A stretch of 64,000 bases of DNA, from positions 1,178,001 to 1,242,000 of the forward strand of contig OX637339.1 of assembly GCA_951799405.1 (NCBI GenBank), read 5' to 3'. Numbering within the stretch: position 1 is the first letter of the stretch; every line of letters begins with the position of its first letter. Source of the DNA: Agapetus fuscipes. Taxonomy: Eukaryota; Arthropoda; Insecta; Trichoptera; Glossosomatidae. The notes under the pieces are model-generated. The model ran no database searches, was not told the DNA's origin, and was given only the letters and a program-made list of their open reading frames with translations. The position numbers and the translations under genes were made by a program. Of this stretch, positions 50,818-61,153 are shown piece after piece.

Positions 50818-51953
50818 CATAGCCAGTCGGGGTCACTAAATTGTGGAACTGGTTTTCCTTTGGTTTCCATGAATGAGGCGATTTCTGTCTTGAGTTCAAA
50901 AACGCGTTTCAGCATTTTGCCTCTGCTCAGCCAACGAACATCGGAAAAATATGTGACATCACCATATTCCGCATTATTTTCGCGTAAACAATTTTGGAAT
51001 TCTCTGTGGTTGAGGCCACGGGATTTAATGAAGTTCACTGTCTTTACGACCACTTTCATCACCTCATCAATATATTTTGTGGATTTAGCACAAAGATTTT
51101 GTTGATGAATGATACAATGGTAATGCATCAAAGAAAGATCTTTGTTCTGTTTTTTAATCAAACCCACGAGCCCTTCATTTTTTCCTACCATGGATGGTGC
51201 ACCGTCTGTTACAACTGCAGAAAGGTTTGTCAATTCTAAATTATATTGTCTTAGTACTGTCATCAAGCACTCATAAATATCACATCCTTTTGTAGTTCCT
51301 TTCATCGGAAAAAGAGCAGCCATCTCTTCGGTGATGACAAAGTTATTATCAATGCCCCGAATAAATATAGCTAATTGAGCAGTATCGGTTATATCTGTGC
51401 TTTCGTCGAGCGCAACAGAATAGTATACGAACTTCGACGCTCGTTCGTTTAATGAATTTTCTATGTCTATCGCTAACTCTTCAATTCTTCTGGCAACAGT
51501 AACACCGGATAAACTAACTTTAGAAAAAAGTTGTTTTTGAGAAGGGCACAATACTTCAGCGGCGGCCTCCATACATTCTTTGATAAATTCGCCATCAGTA
51601 AACGGTTTTGATTTCAAAGCTATTTTTTCGGAAATAATGTAGCTCACCTTCATGTTTGCTTCATTTTCAATGTTCTGCTTTTGAAAACTATCTTGCTGTC
51701 GTTGAAGCTGACTCTTCAGAGCTCTCATTTTATCTTGCCGTAACTGTCCTTTGACTGTCTCAAACTTTGTTGCATGTTTTGTATCGTAATGTCTTTTTAA
51801 GTTGTATTCTTTCATGGCTGTGAGTGATTCATGACATACCAAACAGACAGGTTTTTGATTAACACTGACGAACAAGTACAACTCAGTCCACTTTTCTTGA
51901 AACATGCGGTTTTCTTCACTAACTTTTCGTTTTTTACCCAACGTAGAAGCCAT
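50818..51953 (-). pseudogene. hAT transposase, N-terminal and catalytic part
   Basis: Start chosen at MASTLGKKRKVSE (51953). A BED-type zinc finger follows (CLVCHESLTAMKEYNLKRHYDTKH, C2-H2). Then KVSLSGVTVARRIEELA, SVALDESTDITDTAQLA (first catalytic Asp block) and TDGAPSMVGKNEGL (second Asp block), CIIHQQNLCAK and VRWLSRGKMLKRVFEL. The frame is open up to DPDWLC, where Copia-2 enters. Typical of hAT transposases domesticated in vertebrates as GTF2IRD2/ZBED proteins. Not functional here without the C-terminal part. Confidence 0.9.
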
Positions 51954-52125
51954 TTTTAATGTCAAAAATGTCCACGATATAACTAAACTTGCATAACTGC
52001 ACACCACAGGTTTTCCGCCTTAAACACGTCAAAACACACCAACTTTGTATCGGCTGCAACTGACTGCAAGACACAGAGTATAGCTGCAAGGTACTGACTC
52101 GTGAGACGACGCGTTCCGCCTTAAA

Positions 52126-52159
52126 TATTTATACGCGCGCTTTCTCGATGTTTCGAGAA
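52126..52159 (-). promoter_or_regulatory. hAT promoter candidate: TATA box with a heat-shock-element-like motif
   Basis: TATAAATA (minus, 52126-52133) lies about 175 bp upstream of the transposase ATG. Nine bases further upstream TTCTCGATGTTTCGAGAA (52142-52159) has four alternating units TTC-nn-GAT-nn-TTC-nn-GAA with exact 5-bp spacing; one base deviates from the HSF consensus. It is also an imperfect palindrome. Confidence 0.5.
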
Positions 52160-52309
52160 AGCACGTGAGAGGTCTGGAAAGGGCGAGAGGCATGTATCGG
52201 AAGTGGCGCCGTCGTGGGCGGACTCACTCCTGCGGCGAGCGAGCGAGACGCACTCATATGTGTGAAAGAGTGGCATTGCAAATGGCGAGTCGTATATCAC
52301 TCGTAGATA

Positions 52310-53635
52310 GGGGAGAGTGGTGAGACTTGAACACATTTTTGGTTTTTATTTTTTTTTACTGACACCAATGACGTTAGGCCAAGTTTCTTGACACTTTTAT
52401 GCAGGTTGATCATCTAGGTACCTATATGAATTTTAGATAATTGATCTAGTTGTTTGTTTTAATACTAAATATTTTTTTCTGAAGGTCGGCAGGTATGTTC
52501 AAGTCTCACCATTGGGCTGGAGACTTGAACACCCCATAGGTGAGACTTGAACATAGGAATGAAATCACACATTATCTAATAAACAACTGTTTTTTATTGA
52601 TTTTTTTCCGTACAAAATATTTTTAAAAATCTATTTTCTAAGCTTAGTGCACTATACTTGCTTTAGTTGTAGAAACGGTAGAAAGAAAATATTCCCCTTC
52701 GTTCCTGAGTGAAATTCTGGCATTTTTCTCAAGAAAACCTTTACACCATTCTTTCCCAGCTTCTTCTTTTTCAGTCCAAACTGGTGGAAGCTTTTTTTTA
52801 TTGGTTTTCGCATATTGAAATGCAAGCTGTCTAAATTTTTTCGTGGTTAGGCCATGATTAAGCTGCGAGAGCTCAAGACAGTATGATGCTGATTCTTCTT
52901 CTTCACCTGGGGGTGAAAATTGTTGAATTTTTGTAGCTGGCATAGGTTGCTGCTCCACTTTTTATTATTCGTCCTAATGTCGTCCGGTTTATTTTCTATT
53001 TAAAAGCAGTGCTCTTAACCGAAGCTCCATTTTTAATCTCCTTCAGAGCCTCTTCTAATTCTTCTATAGGAATTCTCTCTGCTCAGACCTTGGTTTCCTT
53101 CTTGGGCTGATACTTTCGTCCCATAGCTTAAAATGAAGAGATAATGCATAATTCTAAAGTAATGTAGCGGTTACGCCCTTTGGCACATGCCAGGGTTACG
53201 AGTGCAGGGCAGTGGTGAGATTTGAACATGTTCAAGTCTCACCACAGTGGGCATGTTCAAGTCTCACGACCTGAAGAATTGAACAACAACAAAATCTACC
53301 CACCTTAATGTTGGTTCAATGTTGAAAATTCAAACACTAAATACACCTTAATGAACCACCTCACTGACATAAAATGTCAGGAACAATAAATCATAACCTC
53401 TAAAAAATCTTCAGGGTTCGTAAATGTACCAGTAAAAGACAGAAAAGTACCTTAAAAATTTCATATAAATCTGCCTTTTACGTTTATGGAGATGTCAGCG
53501 CGACGTCACAATAAATGGTGGCAGCAGATGACAGTAGAGCTAATGATGCCAACAAAACAAAAAAAAAACCTCAAATAAAGGCGCGAAAGGGGGGTGTTCA
53601 TGTCTCCAACCTGTTCAAGTCTCACCACTCTCCCC
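52310..53635 (-). mobile_element. pogo-like element, 1326 bp, non-autonomous
   Basis: Terminal inverted repeats GGGGAGAGTGGTGAGACTTG (23 bp, exact inverse at the right end) with TA on both sides. GTTCAAGTCTCAC is repeated inside at about 52500, 52545, 53230 and 53260, likely transposase sites. It carries only the DNA-binding remnant listed next. Confidence 0.9.
52644..52958 (-). pseudogene. pogo/Tigger-type transposase, N-terminal HTH remnant
   Basis: HGLTTKKFRQLAFQYAKTNK, then KLPPVWTEKEEAGKEWCKGF and LEKNARISLRNEG match the Tc5/CENP-B type HTH pattern (LT…R.LA…N….W….AG..W..GFL.R…LSLR). The DDE domain is missing. Confidence 0.75.
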
Positions 53636-53769
53636 TATATTATATATATCGCATATCACGGGGCGCGATATTTTATTTTTTTAGCCTTTGGTGGCCGCGG
53701 GCCGCAAGAAATTAGCTGGCGGGCCACATGAGGCCCGCGGGCCGCGGGTTGAAGACCTTAGATCTATAG

Positions 53770-54950
53770 TTTCAAGATCGTGGCCGCAGTCACAGTCCGG
53801 GGATTCGACTAGCCCCAACTTAAACAAAATATGGTTGTTTAGTCTGACGTGTCCAAAACGCATACGGCAGATAATGTTGATGTGGTTTCAAGACAGTCTG
53901 GCTCCAGCAAACCATGGTCCAGATGGAATGGCTCCCTGAACACCTCTATAGCGGAGGCCCTTGGAGCTCCCATGCTAAGAGGTATTCCACCTCCTAACAG
54001 CTGCACGCTCCAAGATCCTCAGTTGGTCGCTCTCTGTGATAGAAAATCCAGACGGGGCCCTCCCTTGCTGAACAGCCCACTTGGCTAGGGAATCGGCCCT
54101 TTCATTTCCTTCAATTCCACAGTGTGCAGGGATCCACACAATCACCACATCCTTGCCCCTTTCTTCAAGTTTTAGCAGGAGTAAGCGAATATTTATAATC
54201 AATTGGTTCCTCGAAAATATGGACAGTGGAGATGCCAAGCAGTTAATAAGAGAGAGGGAGTCTGAGAAAATTATAAAGCTATGTTCATTCAATGTTATAG
54301 AAGAGCGCAATGCTTCTTCCATGGCAAAACATTCAGCCGTGTAATCAGAGGCCTCCGGGGGTAATTTGAATCCCGACTCGATATTGAGTATGGGGGTTAC
54401 AAATGCAGAGCCACTGTTCCCGTCTGGAGTTAATTTAGAACCGTCTGTAAAAATGTGAGTGTGATCAGGCCATTTTTCTCTCACATATGAGTTGAATGTC
54501 TCATTATAGTCTTCATGAACTTTATTGCATCCCTTGTTCAATCCAATGTTTTCAACAATATGGGGAAGTTTTTGCAGAGCTTTGATTGGCACATTGTAGA
54601 CGGGAGAAGAGAAGGGAAATTTAGGTCCTTTATATGTATTTGTTATGGTAGAATACGCTACACATAAAACAGGGTTACGTTTTTTAGCCCAGTATCTGTT
54701 TGAGTCATATGATTGTGTTAACTTGACTATATTGTTAAAGAGAAGATGGTTGAGATAGCTTATGCGTTTGAGAAGAAATCTCTCTGCAAGGTATCGCCTC
54801 CTAATGGGTATTGGCATCTCGCAACATTCTACTTGTAGAGCATTGATAGGAGTCGGACAGTAATTGTGTTACTTATATATTTTACATAATATAGGTATTA
54901 TGTTAAACTCCCCTGAGGGAATTAATAAGTAAACCATAAACTTTTTAAAA
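53770..54950 (-). pseudogene. RNase H LINE 3' part, unit B
   Basis: An uninterrupted 280-codon frame (54817 to 53975) covers PIRRRYLAERFLLKRISYLN to RRWNTS, including THIFTDGSKLTP, ECFAMEEALRS, FSDSLSLINC, IPAHCGIEGNERADSLAK: all four RNase H acidic positions are present, unlike unit A. The C-terminal part has a 12-bp deletion and is cut by the hAT element; its end is at 44940-45146. Confidence 0.85.
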
Positions 54951-55345
54951 ATTTCAAATATGTTTACACAGATGTCTCTATATCACTTCCATTGTGGGTG
55001 TTTTTTTTTCATAAAAGTAATCTGATTGTGTGCCTGATGGTAGTAGTTGGTCGTTCGTATATAAATTAAACAGGATAGGGGCCAAAACGCTTCCTTGAGG
55101 CAGTCCATTCTTTTGTTTCCTCCATCTGCTTTTCGTATTCTGGAATTCAACATAGAATCTTCTGTTTTGAAGTAATTTTACAATAATTTTTGTAAATTTG
55201 AGGTCGTTTGTCATGTTATTTACTTTGGATATCAGTTTCCTGTGATTCAGTGTCATATGCCGCTGTAAGGTCCGCAAAAACTATGCCGGTGATTTTATTG
55301 GATTGGTATCCATCCTCAATGTACTCTGTCAGATTAAGTATTATA
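54951..55345 (-). pseudogene. RNase H LINE RT fragment, unit B
   Basis: TLNHRKLISKVNNMTNDLKF, LLQNRRFYVEF, QKNGLPQGSVLAPILFN. As in unit A the YADD box is replaced by DYFYEKK. 5'-truncated at 55345. Confidence 0.8.
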
Positions 55346-55359
55346 AGCTAGGGTTTATT

Positions 55360-55692
55360 AAAGTGAAATTGGTTTTATGATTTAGTTTTTTTTTAATGTC
55401 CATGTATATATTATTATTTATTGATTTAAAAAAATGTAATTTGTCATGTATGTTCCTTGACTGATAGGTTGGTATGCAGCTGACCACCCATACTGTAAAA
55501 AAAGGTTCACTTTGCCAACGTCACCCCTGTTTCAGGGAAGGACGGCAAGAGTTGCAGGGCTTATGTTCATTTGAGATTGGGTTTTTATAATGTAGGTCCA
55601 CATGCGGCATGCGAAATTATACATGTCTGCTTGTGGGAATGCATTTAATATAAATCTTAAATGATATATATCCTTGCAGCTTAGATTAGAAT
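55360..55692 (+). mobile_element. (ATTAG)n-tailed retroposon, copy 6 (unit B)
   Basis: Counterpart of 25130-25462. Confidence 0.8.
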
Positions 55693-56085
55693 AACATATT
55701 AAATCAATTTTGCACAAAAGCTTTCGAGTACCTATATCAAGATATAACATCCTTTTCAGGTAAAACTCTGAGGTGGGCAAGGTTTACTGAAAATTACCTC
55801 AAGAGCTGAGTATCTCCTTGGCTGGCCTAAAGCATCTACACAAACAGGTTTAGTTGCAATAACATTGGATGAACATTTGTAGCACATGACTTCTTACAAG
55901 ATTGGCACATCTATCACCTCCTGAGTAATGTAGGAATTGATTTTTTTGTAATCTCTTCCGGCCTCTTACCTTTTCATAAAAACGCCTGAATACTCTTTGA
56001 TTACCCCAACTATATTGTACAGATGAATCATCCAACACTTCATTTTGAACTCCAAATGTCTCACATGATTAGATGTTGTTTTCAG

Positions 56086-56271
56086 ATGTTGGGGTGTGGC
56101 CTAGAGCAGACGCAGTAGCCGAGCGCCTGTGGTCAGCCTCCGCCACAGGGTCCAGGGTGGCGGAGGCCTATTCTGGCGAAATACAGGGAGCGCCTGGAGA
56201 CAAGGGGGCTGCAGCCTGAGGCCATACAGCCCGAGTGGTGCTACCAGAACGAGGGACAGTGCGCGGCATAG
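56086..56271 (+). pseudogene. Terminal exon of beta-N-acetylhexosaminidase, unit B
   Basis: Same sequence as 25870-26055, including the TATTCTGG insertion that separates WPRADAVAERLW from YRERLETRG…EWCYQNEGQC. Acceptor TTGTTTTCAG retained. Confidence 0.8.
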
Positions 56272-56390
56272 CAACAACAATGGAAATGTGGGAACATTGG
56301 TTTATTGTGAGAAATATTTACAGAGTTTTGGATTTATAATGTTTCAGTTTGTTATTTAAAATTTTGGCGCCACAGTCTGTTCCCGTAGAC

Positions 56391-56808
56391 CAGCCATACT
56401 AAACCTGCGGCCCGACAAGATTTTTTGTGCGGCCCTAAACACATTTATTATCAGGGACGTGATTTACAAAATCATTTATTTAGTCTTAACTTGTTGAATA
56501 TTTATCTCAATGTCAAAAATCACAATAATTTTTAAATAAACATAGAATACATATTACTTTTGAGTTTTACTTATTTGACTACTGTTATTTTTAGGGAACC
56601 GTATGCTGATAATGATAAGTGAAATGTACTATTATTATTCTGTTTTAGTTTATACTTTTTTAAATCACAAATTGTTTTCCAAAAAAATGGGGGGCGGGGG
56701 GGTTTCATGATTTTTTTCATCACACCAGTAGTGTTGCGGCCCGCGTAGTTTTTCAAGTACATATATGTATGTATGTGGCCCGAAGACAAAAAAGGTTGAG
56801 TATCATTG
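56391..56808. mobile_element. hAT-type MITE, unit B
   Basis: 418 bp with exact 8-bp duplication CCGTAGAC (56383-56390; 56809-56816). Lacks the palindromic MITE of unit A. Confidence 0.85.
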
Positions 56809-56816
56809 CCGTAGAC

Positions 56817-57348
56817 TGTAGGCGGATGTGTTCTTTTTGCACACAGAAATATCCTTGTGGTATTCCACCAACGTCCGTCCAATTCTTCATGAGGAAAATG
56901 TCTGCTGGCATTGCTTCATCTCGACACTCCACATAAGCCAAGCAGTTTCTAATACATATGAAGTTCCTGCAGAAGCAAATTCCAATAAATGGACAGATTG
57001 TCGGCAGAACTTCATCAGAGTTTAGTGTTTCAACAGCGAGTTGTAAGCTCAGTTAATCGAGACCTCGGGCAATTCGAGGTTCTACTGTACTATTGTAATG
57101 CAGATCTGCCTGAACTTCATTTGCACTTTAGCTGACAAATCGCTGCCTTAGTTCTTGTTTACCGTATACGCCACTGAGAAAATTTTACATGAGCAATGTT
57201 TGCATGTGTACTAGACCAATGTGTCTTATAAAAACAAGAAATTTATTTTAAAAATATTTAAAAGAACTCTCACATTATCGAGTTTTACGGTTTTTCTTAG
57301 CTCAGATTGTGTAGAATTTGATTCATAAGACAACTGCATGAACAAGTC
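56817..57348. other. End of unit B
   Basis: Matches 26860-27715 minus the SINE. No gene seen beyond the 60-codon minus frame noted for unit A. Confidence 0.5.
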
Positions 57349-57425
57349 ATGTTTGACAAGATTGGCGTATACGGTAAACAAGAACTGGGGGAGCGAAATG
57401 TCATTGAGGTCACACAGGAATTTAT
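57349..57425 (+). repeat. Unit boundary repeat (end of unit B)
   Basis: TTTGACAAGATTGGCGTATA…GGTCACACAGGAAT, paired with 37965-38090. Confidence 0.75.
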
Positions 57426-57598
57426 TTATAATTTCAACGACACATTGTGCCTTTTACAAAACATACTTAAAAATAGTATTATAAAAACAAAAGCAAGTGA
57501 AAAGTATAAAATTAAGCAAAAATATATCAGAACTACAATTAAAAACTATCTGGGATAAAAAAAGTACGAGTATATAAAAAATAATGATTACGTAAGTA

Positions 57599-58526
57599 TT
57601 AGGTCCTTACATATGAAATTGGCGTTTTGTATGGGAGGAATAAAGTCTTTTTTTTTATACAATACATTTATTTAATCAAAGTATGTACCATTGCCATCTA
57701 TGCATTTTTACCATCTCATAGGTAGTTCATTGATCCCTTTACTAAAATAACCATTCGGACGGCAATCAATACAATTTGTGAAGGCGGCTTGGACTGCCCC
57801 ATCGGAGTTGAATTTTTTCCCCTGCAAGAAGTTGTCCAAATTTTGAAAATAAATGGTAATCTGTTAGAGCAAAGTCCAGAGAGTACGGGGGATGTCATGA
57901 ACATTCCAATTGAATCTCCTCTAATTTGGTAGCCGTCAGTTGTGCAATGCCGCCGCACGCGCGTTTGTTGATTTGCTTCACTCAATTTGTGAGGTACCCA
58001 CCTTTCAAGCTTTTTCTCTTTTCCAATTTGCTTCAAGTGGATTAAAACAATTTTATCACTAAGTTCGCAGCCTACAGCTAACTCGGACGTGGTTTGCGAT
58101 GGATCCGCTTCCGCAAAAGCCTTCAATTCTTCATTATAAACTTTGGTCTCCGCCCGTCCACGAGGCTTGTTCTGCAGGCCGAAATTTCCAGAACGAAATC
58201 GTTGGAACCAAAAATGCACTGTGTTTTTTTTGTTACACCGTCGTCATATACAAAATTAATTCTTCGAGCCGTTTCTACAGCACTGGTGCCACGGTGGAAC
58301 TCGTACTCGTAAATCACGTGATATTTCAAGTTTTTCATCTTGTAAAATGAGTGACGCAAAGAAAAAAACAATTGAGCTACGAACAAATGAATTTAAGTTT
58401 TCAAAACACAAATGCATGAGTAAATAGCTGTATAAATTTGAATTTGGAATTCCCAACCAAAGAGGAGATATTTGAGATCAAGGTGGCCAGTACGGCAAAA
58501 CGCCTATTTCGTATGTAAGGACCTAA
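57599..58526 (-). mobile_element. mariner element, deletion derivative, 928 bp
   Basis: Inverted ends TTAGGTCCTTACATATGAAA and TTAGGTCCTTACATACGAAA, with TA at 57597-57598 and 58527-58528. The transposase is present only as its two ends. Confidence 0.9.
57700..58340 (-). pseudogene. mariner transposase remnant
   Basis: From the right: YEFHRGTSAVETARRIN (first HTH), a frame slip near 58215, WFQRFRSGNFGLQNKPRG, then ELAVGCELS…HLKQIGKEKKLERWVPHKLSE. The catalytic DDD core is missing. The C-terminus FQNLDNFLQGKKFNSDGAVQ and GINELPMRW follows in another frame. Confidence 0.85.
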
Positions 58527-59092
58527 TATTAATACCTTAAAAATAGAGAGAAGAGATAAAAAACAAGAGAAAAGACAGTCTATGAATGTATAAATAGTAA
58601 GCAGAAATTAGAAGTAAGACCCTCCGCACACTTGTGCAGGCGCGACTCCCGCTGCTAGTCGCCGAGTCGCGGCGACTCAGACGCCAAGTGTGAGGAGCTT
58701 TGAACAAAACGTATGAAAACTGTCGGCCGCAGCCTGTCGCCACGACAAGTCGTCGAACTGCCGCTGTCGCCTGTCGTCTAGTGTGCGCCTAGACTAAGTA
58801 GCTGAATATGAAACACGATTAAAAATAGATTTATAAATATATATAAAAGTAAAATGAAACAAAACAATCACGATAACAAAAACTATATAAAAATAAAAAT
58901 CAAAGTTACTATGTAGAGAAAAAATATAAATCAAAATAAATATACAAGCAAGAGAAATAAAAACATTAGTCATCCAAAAAGTACCTTAATAGACCAGCTC
59001 TATACCTATCAAAACTATCATAAGCCGGGTTAATGTCCAATTCATAGTTTTATTGGTTGTAGAGGCATTAACTTTGTAATCGTTCATCATTA
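58527..59092. other. Unassigned, with a GC-rich inverted motif
   Basis: No gene seen. 58618-58790 has CCGCACACTTG…CAAGTGTGAGGAG and repeated GTCGCC/GGCGAC motifs, perhaps a transposon end. Confidence 0.35.
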
Positions 59093-59214
59093 AGGATAAA
59101 AGAAAAACTACTTAATTTAGGATTACTTGAGTATATATATTTTATACCACAACCGGTTTCGAATAAAATATATATACTCAAGTAATCGTAAAACAAAGTT
59201 GTTTTTCTTTTATC
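59093..59214. repeat. AT-rich palindrome
   Basis: AAAGAAAAACTACTT… and ATTACTTGAGTATATATATTTTAT have inverse copies around a loop near ACCACAACCGGTTTCG; likely a small MITE. Confidence 0.65.
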
Positions 59215-59247
59215 CAATTCATAGTCATTACCAATACGCTGCAGACG

Positions 59248-60179
59248 CAAGGGCGTCGCCAGCCGATGGCGCAGGGGGGGGCAAGTTGACTTTACCTACT
59301 ACAATTCATACTTTTCTCATTCTCTATGAATGAGAAAAGTAGGTATGAATTGTAGGTAAAGTCGACAGCACATGAAACTTTTCACTTTTACTACGAGCCT
59401 TACATCTACAGCGATTGTAATAACAACAGTATCTTAGTACTATTTACATATATATTCTGTGACAGTACAAAGTCCAATGTGTAAAGACACGAGCACGAGC
59501 TCTTGACTATGCAATAAAAAATTTGTTAATAAGTTATAATAAAATTTGTTAGAAAAATAAAATAAAAAGGAGTTTGAATTTGAATAAGTGTACAGCGTAT
59601 TTTTTTTAAATTACCCGATTTTAATATTATAGTGGTCGTTGTTTGTTTATATTAGGTTAATTAAAACATAATTTTCGGGGATTCATTGTAAACTTCTCGA
59701 CCACTTTATTATTAAAATCTTGTAAGTTTCCATGTATAAGTTTTCGGTGCACACTCATCATGGCCAAACCGTTGAGGCGATTTTCACTCATAGTGCTTCT
59801 TAGCCAGGTTTTTAGTCTCCTGAGGCTGCTAAACGATTGCTCTACCGTACACGTCGTGCATGGAAGAGCGATCAAAATTTTCAACGCTTCTTCCGTGTTG
59901 GGAAAGAAAAGTCGGGGGCGCGGGCGCCGCGCGGTTACATGTTGCTTCCCCCCTCCCCCTCTCCCGCTTCAACGATAGAGTAGACCAGGCGGAGCGTAGT
60001 TAAGCGTAATTGGTGAATTCATTCGAGTTTCGACGTACGGGAATGATTGTTCAAGGCTTGAACTTCAAGCAAATCAACTCAAAGACTTAGGACTTTGGTT
60101 GTATTATATTTGGCAACTTTTTTAGAATCTCTAGGGGGGGGCAGCTGCCCCTCCCTGCCCCCCCTTGGCGACGCCCTTG
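59248..60179 (-). mobile_element. hAT element remnant, ZMYM1-like, 932 bp
   Basis: Ends CAAGGGCGTCGCCA (both inverse) with exact 8-bp duplication TGCAGACG (59240-59247; 60180-60187). G and C runs sit inside both ends. It contains a 38-bp-arm hairpin at 59284-59366. Confidence 0.9.
59657..59884 (-). pseudogene. hAT transposase C-terminal (hATC) fragment
   Basis: LIALPCTTCTVEQSFSSLRR, then LKTWLRSTMSENRLNGLAMM and VHRKL is the dimerisation block of ZMYM1-like hAT transposases. The catalytic part is absent. Confidence 0.85.
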
Positions 60180-60187
60180 TGCAGACG

Positions 60188-60826
60188 GTTCATGCAACTG
60201 TTATATTGTGCATTCGTAATGGCAGCAACAGGGCGATAAGGAACAATATGACGTGATCCTTGGCGTGAATTACAAAATTTAACTCGCCCAGCAACAACAG
60301 ACAATCTATAATCCCATTTTTAATTTTAAAGAAGGTCAGGAAATCAATGATGTTGCATCTCTCAAGTAAATTATTTAAATTTAGAAAAGAGTTTAGAAGA
60401 GAAGAGGATAGGATCAAAATTAGAAATAGGAATTTTAAGTTTGTAATTTATAATTTTGGATTTAATGTGAACTTTTTCAATATTATCTATATGAACCGTA
60501 TAATGAGGAGACCAGACGACAAATATTACAATTACTGAAATGAGGTAGTTGCAGTAGTAGGGAAAACGGTTGAAAATAATATGGTTGTGTAGAGTACATT
60601 TCAAGGATCACAACCATATATTTTTTAAGTAGTAAAAATAAAGACATCATTGATAATTTTGAAAAATAAAATGCGGAGAATTTGAATCCCGCCAAAAAAT
60701 CAATGTAAACGTCTAGGGACGTGTGTCGTCATTTTGACGACAAACGACAAATTACCCTATTAAAAGTTTGAAGGGCTTGCATATTGACAATGTGAAGATT
60801 CATTTTAAAAATAATAATGTAAAAAT
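60188..60826. other. Unassigned AT-rich sequence
   Basis: No gene seen. CATTTTGACGACAAACGACAAA near 60731 is followed by AT-rich DNA. Confidence 0.35.
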
Positions 60827-61153
60827 TAAACTTCGTTTTTCTTCTAGAGTTGATGTATTTCTCGAGCACTTTTAATGTTTTCACACATCAAGACGGCAAC
60901 TAAATTCAGAGTTTGTGTGGTCGGTGCCATGGTGGGGTGAGGGGAGAGGGTAAGCTTTTATTTGGTCAACAAAGAGTTTGGTAATAGGCGTGGAAAGGGG
61001 TAATTAGAGGTGAAGCTGTAGGGAGTCATTACTACATTAACAATGTGGCCATTTTGCTTTTGCTTACAGATTTCTATCGCTCTCTTGATGATGGTGGGAA
61101 AACATTGAAAGCGCTCGAGAAATAAATCAACTCGTGAAGAAAAACTTTGTTTA
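60827..61153. mobile_element. MITE with ~65-bp inverted ends
   Basis: AAACTTCGTTTTTCTTCTAG…GTATTTCTCGAGCACTTTTA has its inverse at 61080-61153 (…GCGCTCGAGAAATAAATCAA…). The middle is a G-rich non-coding stretch. No target duplication settled. Confidence 0.7.

Larger units (their letters stand above)
45155..53761 (-). mobile_element. hAT element (~2.5 kb) swollen to 8.6 kb by nested insertions
   Basis: Left end CAGGGGTCTTCAACC, right end GGTTGAAGACCTTAG, with the exact 8-bp duplication ATCTATAG at 45147-45154 and 53762-53769. Unit A has a single ATCTATAG in the same place. It encodes a hAT transposase on the minus strand, split by Copia-2 (46002-50817). A pogo-like element lies in the 5' region (52310-53635). 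The right end has GGCCCGCGGGCCGCGGG-type GC motifs. Confidence 0.95.
38165..57325. repeat. Tandem segmental duplication, unit B
   Basis: Partner of 12525-27715. Private insertions in B are the MITE 39213-39647, the LINE 40609-42857 and the hAT 45155-53761 with its nested elements. Confidence 0.9.

Noticed and set aside
57599..58526. Active mariner
   Set aside because: The catalytic core is deleted and the frame is shifted.
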